Positions 7,758-16,141 of a DNA stretch of 21,924 bases are shown here, piece after piece; the first letter of the stretch is position 1, and the number at the start of each line of letters is the position of its first letter. Where the stretch lies: NCBI GenBank assembly GCA_038214295.1, contig JBBQSA010000053.1, positions 1-21,924 of the forward strand, given 5' to 3'. Below the pieces are notes generated by a model. The model searched no databases, had not been told where the DNA came from, and was given only the letters and a program-made list of their open reading frames with translations. The translations under genes were made by a program, and so were the position numbers. The stretch comes from SHZI01 sp038214295 (GTDB lineage: Bacteria; Pseudomonadota; Gammaproteobacteria; Steroidobacterales; GCA-2729495).

Positions 7758-8783
7758 ATGAGCTTGACGACCGAGACCCCGGCCTTCACCCCGGAGATCG
7801 AACGGGAAACGAAGGCCCTGTACGAGAAGGTCAGGCATGTCATTCCCGATGTGGAATGGCCGGTGCACGCGCCACTGATCAGCGCAATCAACCACCTGAA
7901 GCGGGAGCGCCAGGCCGTTCTCCTGGTCCACAACTACATGACGCCGGAAATCTTCCACGGGGTGGCGGACTTTTCCGGCGACTCGCTGGGCCTGGCCCAG
8001 TTCGGCGCGCGGACCCACGCCAGCACCATCGTGATGTGCGGCGTGCACTTCATGGCCGAAACGGCCAAGATTCTCAGCCCTGCCAAGACCGTCCTGCTCC
8101 CGGACCTAAAAGCCGGTTGTTCGCTGGCGTCGTCGATCACGGCAGCCGACGTGCGGGCGCTCCGGAAACGCCATCCCGGCGTGCCCGTGGTGACCTACGT
8201 AAATACCTCGGCGGACGTGAAGGCCGAGTCTGACATCTGCTGCACTTCCGCCAACGCGGTGCAGGTGGTCGAGTCTCTCGGGACTCCGGAGGTCATCTTC
8301 ATCCCCGACCAGTTCCTCGGCAAGTATGTCGCGGGCCTGACTGGCGTCAGGCTCATCCTCTGGGAAGGCGCCTGCGAAGTGCACGAGCGCTTCAGCGGGC
8401 CCGAATTACGGGAGTTCCGCAGCATGCATCCGGGCATTCACGTCATGGCCCATCCGGAGTGCCCTCCGGATGTGCTGGCCGAGGCCGATTACGTGGGCTC
8501 CACGTCGGCCATGATCGATCATGTAGGCAGGATCCGGCCGCGGCAGGTGGCGATGATCACCGAGTGCTCGATGGCGGGTAACGTCGCCGTGGAGTTCCCG
8601 GAGGTCGAGTTCATACAGCCCTGCAACCTCTGTCCGCATATGCAGCGCATCACGCTGCCCAAGATCCTGCGCGCCCTCCAGACGATGCAGCCCGTCATCG
8701 ATGTCCCGGAGGACGTCGCCGACCGGGCGCGGCAGGCTCTCGAGCGCATGCTGGCCGTGGGCCGCGGCGCGGCCCGCGACTGA
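7758..8783 (+). CDS. nadA: Quinolinate synthase
   Basis: Condenses iminoaspartate with dihydroxyacetone phosphate to quinolinate in de novo NAD synthesis; a [4Fe-4S] enzyme. 341 residues from ATG 7758. Motifs: VLLVHNYMTPEI with the substrate His and Tyr, DFSGDSLGLAQ, MAETAKIL, and cysteines for the cluster in DLKAGCSLA (C120), WEGACEVHERF (C206) and PCNLCPHM (C289/C292), plus the HPECPP loop. Length agrees with the family. The frame opens with a GTG at 7683 that would add 25 residues; I prefer 7758 because a possible -10 (TATACT, 7722-7727) lies between the two and the extra residues have no counterpart in the family as I know it. nadB follows 20 bases after the stop. Confidence 0.95.
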   Translation: MSLTTETPAFTPEIERETKALYEKVRHVIPDVEWPVHAPLISAINHLKRERQAVLLVHNYMTPEIFHGVADFSGDSLGLAQFGARTHASTIVMCGVHFMAETAKILSPAKTVLLPDLKAGCSLASSITAADVRALRKRHPGVPVVTYVNTSADVKAESDICCTSANAVQVVESLGTPEVIFIPDQFLGKYVAGLTGVRLILWEGACEVHERFSGPELREFRSMHPGIHVMAHPECPPDVLAEADYVGSTSAMIDHVGRIRPRQVAMITECSMAGNVAVEFPEVEFIQPCNLCPHMQRITLPKILRALQTMQPVIDVPEDVADRARQALERMLAVGRGAARD

Positions 8784-8803
8784 TCCCCGCTGATCACGCA
8801 GCC

Positions 8804-10432
8804 GTGACCCCATCCGCCGTGTTCGATGTCGTTGTCGTCGGGGGGGGCCTGGGTGGCCTCTCCGTGGCCCTGCGTCTGGCCGACGCCGGCTACACCGTGG
8901 GCGTGCTGCGCAAGAGACCCTCCAATGTGAGCTCGAGTGCCTGGGCACAGGGGGGCATTGCGGCCGCCATGGACGCGGGGGACTCACCGGATCAGCACGC
9001 GGCCGACACCCTGGAAGCTGGCGCCGGTCTCTGCCGCCGCGCCGCTGTGGACCTGGTCGTCGGGCGCGCGCCGGACGCTATTCGCTGGCTCCAGAGCCAG
9101 CGTGTGGAATTCACGACCTTCGACAAGGGCCCGCCCGGCACCCTGCATCTGACGCGGGAGGGCGGGCACGGCCGCCGGCGCATCGTGCACGCGGCGGATG
9201 CCACGGGCCAGGCGGTCATCACGGCTCTGGAAGCCCGGGTTGCCGAGCATCCGGGAATCCATGTACTCGATGACAGGATCGGGATCGACCTGATCACCAG
9301 CGCCAAGCAGCGCCTGCCGGGGCCCAATCGCTGTCTCGGCGTCTATGCCCTGAACCGGGTCACGGGCCAGGTGGAGACCATCGCCGGTCGGTCGGTTGTA
9401 CTCGCCACCGGGGGCGCGTCGAAGATCTACCTGTACACCACCAACCCCGACACCTCCACCGGCGACGGCATCGCAATGGCCTGGCGGGCCGGCTGCCGGG
9501 TCGCGAACATGGAGTTCGTCCAGTTCCACCCAACCTGCCTGTTCCACCCGCTGGCGAAATCCTTCCTGATCTCGGAAGCCGTGCGCGGCGAGGGTGGCGT
9601 CCTGCGGCTGCCGGACGGCAGCCGCTTCATGGATGCCCACGACCCGCGGGCCGAGCTCGCGCCCCGTGACATCGTTGCCAGGGCCATTGATGCCGAGATG
9701 AAGCGCGGCGGCCTCGACTGCGTCTATCTCGACATCAGCCACAAGCCCGCCGCCGAGATCCTGCACCACTTTCCCAACATCAGTCAGCGGCTGAAGAGCT
9801 TCGGGATCGACATCACGCGGGATCCCATCCCCGTGGTCCCGGCCGCCCACTATTCCTGTGGCGGCATCATGACCGACCTGACGGCGGCCACTGACCTCCC
9901 TTGCCTGTCCGCCGTGGGGGAATGCACCTGGACGGGCCTGCATGGCGCCAACCGGCTTGCCAGCAATTCGCTGCTGGAGTGCGTGGTGTTCGGCGAAGCG
10001 GCGGCCCGCCGGGTCGCGGCCGAGCTGGCCAACGCGCCGCCCCCGGCGAGCAACCTTGCGCCCTGGGACGAAAGCCGCGTTACCGATCCGGACGAACAAG
10101 TGATCGTGTCCCACAACTGGGACGAACTGCGCCGCTTCATGTGGGACTACGTGGGCATTGTGAGGACGAACAAGCGCCTCGCGCGGGCCCGCCACCGGGT
10201 GGACCTGCTGCACGAGGAGATCGCGGAGTTCTACAGTCACTTCCGCGTGACCAACGACCTGATCGAACTGCGCAACCTGGCGCTGGTGGCGGAGCTGACG
10301 ATTCTCAGCGCCCAGTCCCGGCAGGAGAGCCGGGGCCTGCACTGGAACCGGGACTACCCCGCCGCGATGCCCGACCGGGAGGCCCGGGACACCATTCTCA
10401 TCCCGGGCGGCGCTGCACGCTGGCGGGCCTGA
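8804..10432 (+). CDS. nadB: L-aspartate oxidase
   Basis: FAD flavoprotein that oxidises L-aspartate to iminoaspartate, the substrate of NadA. 542 residues, the usual length. FAD-binding FDVVVVGGGLGGLSVALRLA (7-26) with GxGxxG at 13-18; SSSAWAQGGIAAAM; active-site segment TREGGHGRRRIVHAADATG; MEFVQFHPTC; DPRAELAPRDIVARAID; GLHGANRLASNSLLECVVFG, a signature of the succinate dehydrogenase/NadB family; and the C-terminal helical RRFMWDYVGIVRTNKRLARA typical of NadB. The start is GTG 8804, the only one giving a normal N-terminus, with no strong Shine-Dalgarno; translation may depend on nadA. nadC, the third enzyme, is not in the window. The last 35 bases overlap the 3' end of the convergent hydroxy-acid oxidase gene. 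Confidence 0.95.
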   Translation: MTPSAVFDVVVVGGGLGGLSVALRLADAGYTVGVLRKRPSNVSSSAWAQGGIAAAMDAGDSPDQHAADTLEAGAGLCRRAAVDLVVGRAPDAIRWLQSQRVEFTTFDKGPPGTLHLTREGGHGRRRIVHAADATGQAVITALEARVAEHPGIHVLDDRIGIDLITSAKQRLPGPNRCLGVYALNRVTGQVETIAGRSVVLATGGASKIYLYTTNPDTSTGDGIAMAWRAGCRVANMEFVQFHPTCLFHPLAKSFLISEAVRGEGGVLRLPDGSRFMDAHDPRAELAPRDIVARAIDAEMKRGGLDCVYLDISHKPAAEILHHFPNISQRLKSFGIDITRDPIPVVPAAHYSCGGIMTDLTAATDLPCLSAVGECTWTGLHGANRLASNSLLECVVFGEAAARRVAAELANAPPPASNLAPWDESRVTDPDEQVIVSHNWDELRRFMWDYVGIVRTNKRLARARHRVDLLHEEIAEFYSHFRVTNDLIELRNLALVAELTILSAQSRQESRGLHWNRDYPAAMPDREARDTILIPGGAARWRA

Positions 10433-11591
10433 TCGCCGCAACGCTGGTCGTGCCGGCGAACTGCATGTTTCTCTGCAATTCGCTGTCGAGGATCGCGAGG
10501 ACCCGGGCTACACCCTTCTCGCCGTAGGCGCCGAGCCCGTAGAGGTACGGCCGGCCGATGCAGACCGCGTCGGCGCCGAGCGCCAGCGCCTTGAAGATAT
10601 CCGTGCCCCGCCGGATCCCGCCGTCGATCAGCACCGGCATCCGGCCGCGCACAGCCTCGACGACCTCCGGCAGGCATTCCAGGGTGCCCCGCCCGCTCTC
10701 CTCCTGACGCCCCCCGTGGTTCGACACGATCAGTCCGTCGACCCGGCGACGGACGGCGAGCTCTGCATCCTCCCGGGTCACGATACCCTTCAGCAGGATT
10801 GGCAAACGCGTGGTCGCCCGCAGCCAGTCCACGCTCGCCCAGCTAAGTGCAGGATCGCCGATCCGTGGCGGGCCCTTGTAACCCTCCAGATTGCCCATGC
10901 GCGGAGGCGCTTTCCGCGGCGAGATCCGGCCAAACCAGCGTTCGCCCTCCCGGTTGCCCCTGGTCGGCGAGTCCACGGTCAGCACGACGGCCTGGCAGCC
11001 AGCGGCCTCGGCGCCGGCGAGCAGGTGCCGCATGAGGCCCTGGTCGGGCGACGGGTACAGCTGGAACCAGAGCGGTGCCGTGCCGGCATCCCGGATTTCC
11101 CCGATGCTGCTACTGCTGACCGTGGACGCGATCATCAGGTGGCCGCGGGCGGTGGCCGCCCGCATCGTGCCAGGCTCCCCGTCGGCATGGATCGTCTGCT
11201 GGGCACCCACGGGCGCCAGCAGGATTGGCGTTGGCAGGGTCTGGCCCAGCAGTGTGACGCTGGTGTCGATGCGGCTGACGTCGACCAGGCGCCGCACGCG
11301 CATCTGCCAGGCGTCGAAGGCGGCGCGATTGGCGTCCAGGGTGCGCAGGTCGTCGGCGCCATTGACGATGAAATGCCAGGTCTCGAGGTCCAGGACCTTC
11401 TGCGCCGCCCGCTGCATCTGGAACACATCCAGCACCTCGTCGAGCGACTCGGGCACCGCGTACTCCGGCCGGGCGAGCGCGCGCAGCGGACCCAACAGGC
11501 CCGGTACCGCGAGTAGCGGCGACTGCAGCAGGTAGCGCAGCAGCCGGCGCCGGGCGTCGTCACGCAAGCGGGCGTCGCCGGCGCCGCTCAC
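10398..11591 (-). CDS. FMN-dependent alpha-hydroxy-acid oxidase/dehydrogenase
   Basis: 397 residues, (S)-2-hydroxy-acid oxidase family (lactate dehydrogenase LldD, glycolate oxidase, mandelate dehydrogenase): oxidises a 2-hydroxy acid to the 2-oxo acid. Matched against spinach glycolate oxidase from memory, catalytic residues are kept: Y179 (WFQLYP), D207 (LTVDSP), R214, K268 (LLKGI), H292 and R295 (SNHGGRQ); FMN-phosphate loops DGGIRRG (323-329) and GRP (346-348). The Tyr that binds substrate carboxylate in glycolate oxidase (Y24) appears to be Phe here (F74, TWHFIVNGAD). The N-terminus RRRLLRYLLQSPLLAVPGLL (14-33) is basic then hydrophobic and resembles a Tat or membrane-targeting segment, unlike cytosolic members. 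The start GTG overlaps the TGA of the preceding gene as GTGA (11588-11591), so translation is coupled. Substrate not determined. Confidence 0.9.
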   Translation of the reverse strand: MSGAGDARLRDDARRRLLRYLLQSPLLAVPGLLGPLRALARPEYAVPESLDEVLDVFQMQRAAQKVLDLETWHFIVNGADDLRTLDANRAAFDAWQMRVRRLVDVSRIDTSVTLLGQTLPTPILLAPVGAQQTIHADGEPGTMRAATARGHLMIASTVSSSSIGEIRDAGTAPLWFQLYPSPDQGLMRHLLAGAEAAGCQAVVLTVDSPTRGNREGERWFGRISPRKAPPRMGNLEGYKGPPRIGDPALSWASVDWLRATTRLPILLKGIVTREDAELAVRRRVDGLIVSNHGGRQEESGRGTLECLPEVVEAVRGRMPVLIDGGIRRGTDIFKALALGADAVCIGRPYLYGLGAYGEKGVARVLAILDSELQRNMQFAGTTSVAAIRPASVQRRPG

Positions 11592-12259
11592 GGCCGGGGC
11601 TTCCCGCCGGCATCGGCTCCGTGACGTTGCCGGTACTCCGCCTCGGTCCGGTCACTGAAGGCCTTGAAATCCGGCTGCACGATCTTCTGCCGGAGCGCCT
11701 TGATGTAGGAGTCAGGCCCCAGGGGGCACTGGGCATAGAGAATGTGCTTCCAGCCGTCCTCCTTCCGGCGAAAGATGGCGAGGCAACGGTCGAAGCCCGC
11801 AGTGGGCGGCGTGGGTGGACCGATGGCCACGTCGATCTCGTAGAAGTGATCGAACAGGGCCAGGGCGAGATCCGGGGCGAGGGACTTGACGTGGAGGTTG
11901 GAGAATTTCCAGCGGAAGGCCCGCAGGACCCGCCGGCCGGGGTTCCAGTACTTCTCGAGTTCCGGCCAGGAGCGAAAGGGAGTCTCGATTTCCTCCGGAA
12001 CGTACCAGGGCTCCGGATCGTCCCCGTCCCAGACATCCTTGAGCCGCACGAAGTGCTGACTGTTCCAGATTTCCTCCGTCGTACGGAGCACCGCATCGAT
12101 CTCCGTCCACAGCCGGTCGCCGCCACCGGGCGAGCCATCTTCGACGGCGCCGTCGACGAATCCGGCGGCGCTCAGGCCTCCGACCGCAAGGATCATCTGC
12201 AGGGCAGCCCGGCGATCGACGCCGGGATCGGTCATGTCGCGCGCGCTGGCTTCATCCAT
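11588..12259 (-). CDS. NTF2/SnoaL-like protein with probable Tat signal
   Basis: 223 residues from ATG 12259, chosen because AGGAG (12270-12274) lies 10 nt upstream; the frame itself extends to 12364. The N-terminus has VDRRAALQMILAVGGLSAAG (14-33): twin Arg followed by a hydrophobic stretch, a plausible Tat signal though lacking the full consensus. Residues about 55-185 look like an NTF2/SnoaL-like cone fold (TTEEIWNSQHFVRLKDVW, EPWYVPEEIETPF, LALALFDHFYEIDV, FRRKEDGWKHILYAQCPLG). Such domains serve as small-ligand binding or isomerase/cyclase scaffolds or as accessory subunits; the activity cannot be read from sequence. The stop overlaps the start of the FMN oxidase, so the two products are made together and may act together. 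Confidence 0.72.
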   Translation of the reverse strand: MDEASARDMTDPGVDRRAALQMILAVGGLSAAGFVDGAVEDGSPGGGDRLWTEIDAVLRTTEEIWNSQHFVRLKDVWDGDDPEPWYVPEEIETPFRSWPELEKYWNPGRRVLRAFRWKFSNLHVKSLAPDLALALFDHFYEIDVAIGPPTPPTAGFDRCLAIFRRKEDGWKHILYAQCPLGPDSYIKALRQKIVQPDFKAFSDRTEAEYRQRHGADAGGKPRP

Positions 12260-12443
12260 CGGGCAGTTACTCCTGATCAGGGAACGAGGTGGCGGAACAG
12301 ACGCTAAAGCAACAACAAGTGGCCGTCCACCGGGAATGGGCCCGTCTGGCTGCGCCGCGCGCATACAGTAAAGCGCGGCCCCAAGGCCTTCCGGAATCGG
12401 GTTATCCTCTGACCGGTTAGTGGACGGTGCTTTCGCCGGCCGC

Positions 12444-12449
12444 AGGGAG
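12444..12449 (+). promoter_or_regulatory. Ribosome binding site deciding the aceE-type start
   Basis: AGGGAG, 9 nt before ATG 12459. It favours this ATG over an in-frame GTG at 12420, which has no comparable site. Confidence 0.7.
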
Positions 12450-12458
12450 CGAGCTTAC

Positions 12459-15155
12459 ATGGCGGTGCGACGGTCGGATCTGGAGCGGAGCGACGAGGAG
12501 CTCCGGGAGTGGGTGGAGTCCATCGAGTCCGTGCTGCGGACCGAGGGACCGGAGCGGGCCAAGACCCTCTTCCGCGCTGTCCGCGACTACCTGACCGACG
12601 CCCACGTCATCGTCGAGGACGCCACGCTCAACACCCCCTACCGGAACACGATTCCGCTGGAGCAGCAGCCGGCCTACCCCGGCAGCATCGAGATCGAACA
12701 GCGCATTGAGAACATCAACCGCTGGAACGCCATGGCGATGGTGCTGCAGGGCTACGACAGCGGCACCGGCGTCGGTGGTCACATCGGCACCTACGCGTCC
12801 GGCGCCACCATGCTCGAAGTGGGCCTCAATCACTTCTTCCGCAACAAGAGCGCCGACTACGGCGGCGACCTCATCAGCATCCAGGCCCACTGCGCACCAG
12901 GAATCTACGCGCGGGCATTTCTCGAAGGGCGGCTGTCGTCGGAGCAGCTGCATAACTTCCGCCGCGAACTGCAGCCGGGCGGCGGCCTGTCGTCGTATCC
13001 CCACCCGCGGAACATGCCGGACTTCTGGGTATCCCCCTGCGCCTCCATGGGCCTGTCGACGCCGAGCTGCATCTACCAGGCGCGCTTTGCCAAGTACCTG
13101 GAGAGCCGGGGCCTGAAACCGCGGAATGGCGGCAAGGTCTGGAACTTCATCGGCGACGGCGAGGCCGACGAGCCGGAGGTGCTCGGCACCATCAACATCG
13201 CTTCCCGCGAACAGCTGGACAACCTCATCCTGGTCGTCAACTGCAACCTGCAGCGCCTGGACGGGCCAGTGCGCGGCAACGGCAAGATTATCCAGGAACT
13301 CGAGCGCAGCTTCCGCGGTGCCGGCTGGAACGTCATCAAGGTCATCTGGAGCGGTGAGTGGGACACCCTCTTCGCCATGGACCACGAGGGCGCCCTCCAG
13401 GCGCGCATGGAACGGGCCGTGGACGGCGACTACCAGATGTACTCGGTGTCGAGCGGCCCCGAAGTCCGCGCCCACTGGATAGGTGACGACCCGCGACTCG
13501 CCGACATCATGCGGATACTGTCCGACGAGGAGATTCGCGGCATCAAGCGTGGCGGCCACGACCAGCGCAAGATCTTCGCCGCCTTCGAGCGCGCGATGCA
13601 GAGCAACGGCCGGCCCACCGCCATCCTGATCAAGACGATCAAGGGTTACGGCATGCAGGGCTACGAGGGCTCCAATGTCGTGCACCAGAAGAAGAACCTG
13701 AGCGTCGAGGAGCGGCAGGAAACCGCCCGCCGCCTCGGCATTCCGCTGTCCGGGGAGGCCAGTGCCCGCGCCGATTTCTACCGGCCCGGGCCCGACAGCG
13801 AGGAGCTTCGCTATCTCGAGGCCCACCGTGCCGCCCTGGGTGGCAGCTGGCCCGTCCGGACGGTCAGCTGCCCTGCCCTCCCGGCCCCGGAGCTCGCGCT
13901 CTTCCAGGAACAGCTCAGCGGCTCCGGCGAGCGGACGCTCTCCACGACGATGGCCTTCGTCCGCATGCTGTCGAAGCTGCTCGACCACCCGGAACTCGGC
14001 CGGTACGTGGTCCCGATCGTGCCCGACGAGGCGCGGACCTTTGGCATGGAAGCGCTGTTCCGCAAGGCCGGCATCTACTCCTCCGAGGGCCAGAAGTACC
14101 GGCCCGTGGACAGCTCGACCCTGATGCCCTACCGGGAAGCGACAGACGGCCAGATCCTGCAGGAAGGGATCTGCGAAGCGGGGGCCCTGGCGTCCTTCCT
14201 CGCGGCGGGCACCGCCTACGCCGTGCATGGCGTGCCGACGATCCCCTTCTACATCTTCTATTCGATCTTCGGTTTCCAGCGCGTGGGCGACATGATCTGG
14301 AGCTGCGGTGACATGCTGTGCCGGGGCTTCCTCCTCGGTGGTACTTCGGGCCGCACGACGCTGAACGGCGAGGGCCTGCAGCACCAGGACGGTCATTCCC
14401 AGGTGGTAGCCGGCACGGTTCCAAACCTGCTCAGTTACGACCCGGCCTTCGCCTACGAACTGGCTGTCATCGTCCGCGAGGGTATCCAGCGGATGTACGA
14501 ACGGCAGGAAAACGTTTTCTATTACCTGACGATCCACAACGAGAACTACGCGATGCCGCCCATGGGCGACGCGCCGGCGGAGGGCATCGTCCGTGGCATG
14601 TACCGTTACGCTGTCGGTACGGCCGGCACGGAACCAGGGCGCAAGGCCCACCTGTTCGGCAGTGGCGCCATCATGGGCGAGGTCCTGCGGGCCCAGGGCC
14701 TGCTGCAGGATCTCGGCGTGTCGGCAGATGTCTGGAGCGTCACGAGCTACAACGAACTCTGCCGCGAGGCGCTGCGGGTGGAGCGGGAGCACCTGCTCGC
14801 CCCGGACGCCCCGGATGCCCGACCCTACGTGGAGCAACTGCTGGCCGGGGAAACCGGGGTGTTTGTCGCGGCCAGCGACTACATGAAGGCACTGCCGCTC
14901 GGTATTTCCCGCTGGGTGCCAGGTCCCTACGTGGTCCTCGGCACCGACGGCTACGGCCTCAGCGAGTCCCGGGAAGACCTGCGCCACTGGTTCGAGGTCA
15001 GCGCGGAATACGTCGCCTGGGCGGCCCTGGCCGCATTGCACGAACAGGGTGTGGTGACTGCCGCCGAGCTGACAGCGGCTGCGGCACAGCTGCGCATCAA
15101 CCCGGACAAGCCGGACCCTGCCTATAACGGCCCGGCCTGCAACGGGCTTGGCTGA
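12459..15155 (+). CDS. aceE: Pyruvate (2-oxo acid) dehydrogenase E1, homodimeric AceE type
   Basis: 898 residues; E. coli AceE has 887. The thiamine-diphosphate site is complete: GDGEADEP (GDG at 232-234) to NCN at 261-263. Other AceE landmarks are NTIPLEQQPAYPG, GGHIGTYASGATMLEVGLNH, GLSSYPHPRNMPDFW, IKGYGMQGYEGSNVVHQ (His-loop), FGMEALFRKAGIYS, and TLNGEGLQHQDGHS. The enzyme decarboxylates pyruvate and acetylates the lipoyl groups of E2, in the cytoplasm. No E2 (aceF) or E3 (lpd) gene follows; a terminator comes 3 bases after the stop, so this is a one-gene unit. It may be the main E1 or a paralogue for another 2-oxo acid such as 2-oxobutyrate (MdeB-like); sequence reading does not separate these. 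Family certain, exact substrate less so. Confidence 0.92.
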   Translation: MAVRRSDLERSDEELREWVESIESVLRTEGPERAKTLFRAVRDYLTDAHVIVEDATLNTPYRNTIPLEQQPAYPGSIEIEQRIENINRWNAMAMVLQGYDSGTGVGGHIGTYASGATMLEVGLNHFFRNKSADYGGDLISIQAHCAPGIYARAFLEGRLSSEQLHNFRRELQPGGGLSSYPHPRNMPDFWVSPCASMGLSTPSCIYQARFAKYLESRGLKPRNGGKVWNFIGDGEADEPEVLGTINIASREQLDNLILVVNCNLQRLDGPVRGNGKIIQELERSFRGAGWNVIKVIWSGEWDTLFAMDHEGALQARMERAVDGDYQMYSVSSGPEVRAHWIGDDPRLADIMRILSDEEIRGIKRGGHDQRKIFAAFERAMQSNGRPTAILIKTIKGYGMQGYEGSNVVHQKKNLSVEERQETARRLGIPLSGEASARADFYRPGPDSEELRYLEAHRAALGGSWPVRTVSCPALPAPELALFQEQLSGSGERTLSTTMAFVRMLSKLLDHPELGRYVVPIVPDEARTFGMEALFRKAGIYSSEGQKYRPVDSSTLMPYREATDGQILQEGICEAGALASFLAAGTAYAVHGVPTIPFYIFYSIFGFQRVGDMIWSCGDMLCRGFLLGGTSGRTTLNGEGLQHQDGHSQVVAGTVPNLLSYDPAFAYELAVIVREGIQRMYERQENVFYYLTIHNENYAMPPMGDAPAEGIVRGMYRYAVGTAGTEPGRKAHLFGSGAIMGEVLRAQGLLQDLGVSADVWSVTSYNELCREALRVEREHLLAPDAPDARPYVEQLLAGETGVFVAASDYMKALPLGISRWVPGPYVVLGTDGYGLSESREDLRHWFEVSAEYVAWAALAALHEQGVVTAAELTAAAAQLRINPDKPDPAYNGPACNGLG

Positions 15156-15157
15156 AA

Positions 15158-15189
15158 AAAGAATCCCCGCTTCAGGGCGGGGATTCTTT
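15158..15189. terminator. Bidirectional terminator between convergent aceE-type and PEP-CTERM genes
   Basis: A 13-bp perfect stem AAAGAATCCCCGC / GCGGGGATTCTTT with a 6-nt loop TTCAGG. The A-run at 15155-15160 gives a T-run on the minus strand and TTT ends the plus strand, so it can stop both genes; it should be stronger for the minus-strand gene. Confidence 0.92.
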
Positions 15190-15236
15190 CGTCACGCGGC
15201 CAGCGAGTTGCCGGCCGGAGAAATGGCTGAAGCGTG

Positions 15237-15977
15237 CTAGGCGCCGGCAAACTGCCGGCGGCGGAGCCAGCCGAGGACACCGAGACCGGAGCCGAACAGC
15301 CAGACCGCAGCCGGCACGGGCACGACGGTGTTTTCGCCCGGCACTGTGGTGTTGATCTGGAGAATGAGCTTCTTCTCGATGTAGGCCAGTTCCGAACCGG
15401 CCGAGGCGTTGGTCGTGAAGGCCCACAGCTGGTTCTGGATGGTCAGCGACAGGTTGTTGGCAGCCTGGGTCAGGGAATTCGCCGGGGTAATGGACGCGGT
15501 CATGTACCAGAGGCCGGCCGACGTTCCAGAGTAGTTAACCGCGTCCGTCGCAATAATTGAGGATTCCACGGCATTCAAGCCAAAACCAGCAAGATACAGG
15601 GAGCCGCTAACGGTGCCACCCGGGTAGTTGATGGCGTAGTCGCCTTCCTCGAAGGCGAGGATCGTGCCGATCTCATTGTCGGGATTGACGGTCCAGACCT
15701 TGCTGAAAAGCCAGGTGCCGTCGACAAAATCGGTGTTGGTGGCCGTGTGGATGCCGACCCCGTCCACGGAACGAGCCTCGAACACTGTGGGTGTGAAGTA
15801 CGCGTCGTCGCCACTGAAGTTGGGCTGACCGTACAAGGCCGCCGCGGCCTGGGCATCATCCCACTGGTAGCAGAGGTTGGGTCCGCAGTAACTCTGGGTC
15901 GTTGCCTGGGCAGGCGCGAGCGCGAGCAGGCCCACCGTCGCTCCACCCGCCAGCATCAAGATGTGAGATCGCTTCAC
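15237..15977 (-). CDS. PEP-CTERM sorting domain protein, paralogue 1
   Basis: 246 residues from GTG 15977, with GGGGGA (15985-15990) 7 nt upstream. Signal peptide 1-25 (MKRSHILMLAGGATVGLLAL, cleavage after AQA). The mature part starts TTQSYCGPNLCYQWDDAQAA with a Cys pair, then a beta-rich region (DDAYFTPTVFEARSVDGVGI, TNTDFVDGTW, EEGDYAINY, GTSAGLWYM, IQNQLWAFTTNASAGSELA). The C-terminus VVPVPAAVWLFGSGLGVLGW followed by LRRR is a PEP-CTERM signal: a VPVPA motif, a transmembrane segment and an Arg cluster, recognised by an exosortase. Inferred: exported, cleaved and placed in the envelope or extracellular matrix. The exosortase is not in this window. Clearly a paralogue of the next gene upstream, with over half of positions identical by eye. 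Confidence 0.88.
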   Translation of the reverse strand: MKRSHILMLAGGATVGLLALAPAQATTQSYCGPNLCYQWDDAQAAAALYGQPNFSGDDAYFTPTVFEARSVDGVGIHTATNTDFVDGTWLFSKVWTVNPDNEIGTILAFEEGDYAINYPGGTVSGSLYLAGFGLNAVESSIIATDAVNYSGTSAGLWYMTASITPANSLTQAANNLSLTIQNQLWAFTTNASAGSELAYIEKKLILQINTTVPGENTVVPVPAAVWLFGSGLGVLGWLRRRQFAGA

Positions 15978-16037
15978 AGATTATTCCCCCGACTTTTGTT
16001 GTCCGGACGAACTCACAGGCCGTCCGTCGTTTGGAGA

Positions 16038-16066
16038 AGACTACCGTGCCACCGCAACCAAGGCAA
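16038..16066 (-). promoter_or_regulatory. Possible sigma70-type promoter for PEP-CTERM paralogue 1
   Basis: On the minus strand, TTGCCT (16061-16066) and TAGTCT (16038-16043) are separated by 17 bases, about 60 bases before the GTG start. The match to consensus is partial, especially at -10, so this is tentative. Confidence 0.25.
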
Positions 16067-16126
16067 TTGATTTAACGCGCCACCTTCATTGGCTGCAACA
16101 GAAAAATTATCCCGTATCTTCAATCA

Positions 16127-16141
16127 GTTGACATAACGGCG
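16127..16141. repeat. Shared upstream 15-mer, copy 1
   Basis: GTTGACATAACGGCG. A second copy differing at one base lies at 17099-17113. Each copy lies about 130-165 bases upstream of the start of one of the two PEP-CTERM paralogues. It may be a regulator site or a remnant of the duplication. Confidence 0.6.

Noticed and set aside
12417..15041. 874-codon minus-strand open frame opposite the aceE-type gene.
   Set aside because: The opposite frame encodes an unmistakable E1 with intact cofactor motifs; the minus-strand product resembles no protein and reflects codon bias.
16038..16051. TGGCACG on the minus strand (16045-16051) upstream of PEP-CTERM paralogue 1, a perfect sigma54 -24 element, attractive because PEP-CTERM genes are often sigma54-controlled.
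   Set aside because: The matching -12 element is absent: the bases at the right spacing read TCTTC instead of TTGCW, and paralogue 2 has no such site.
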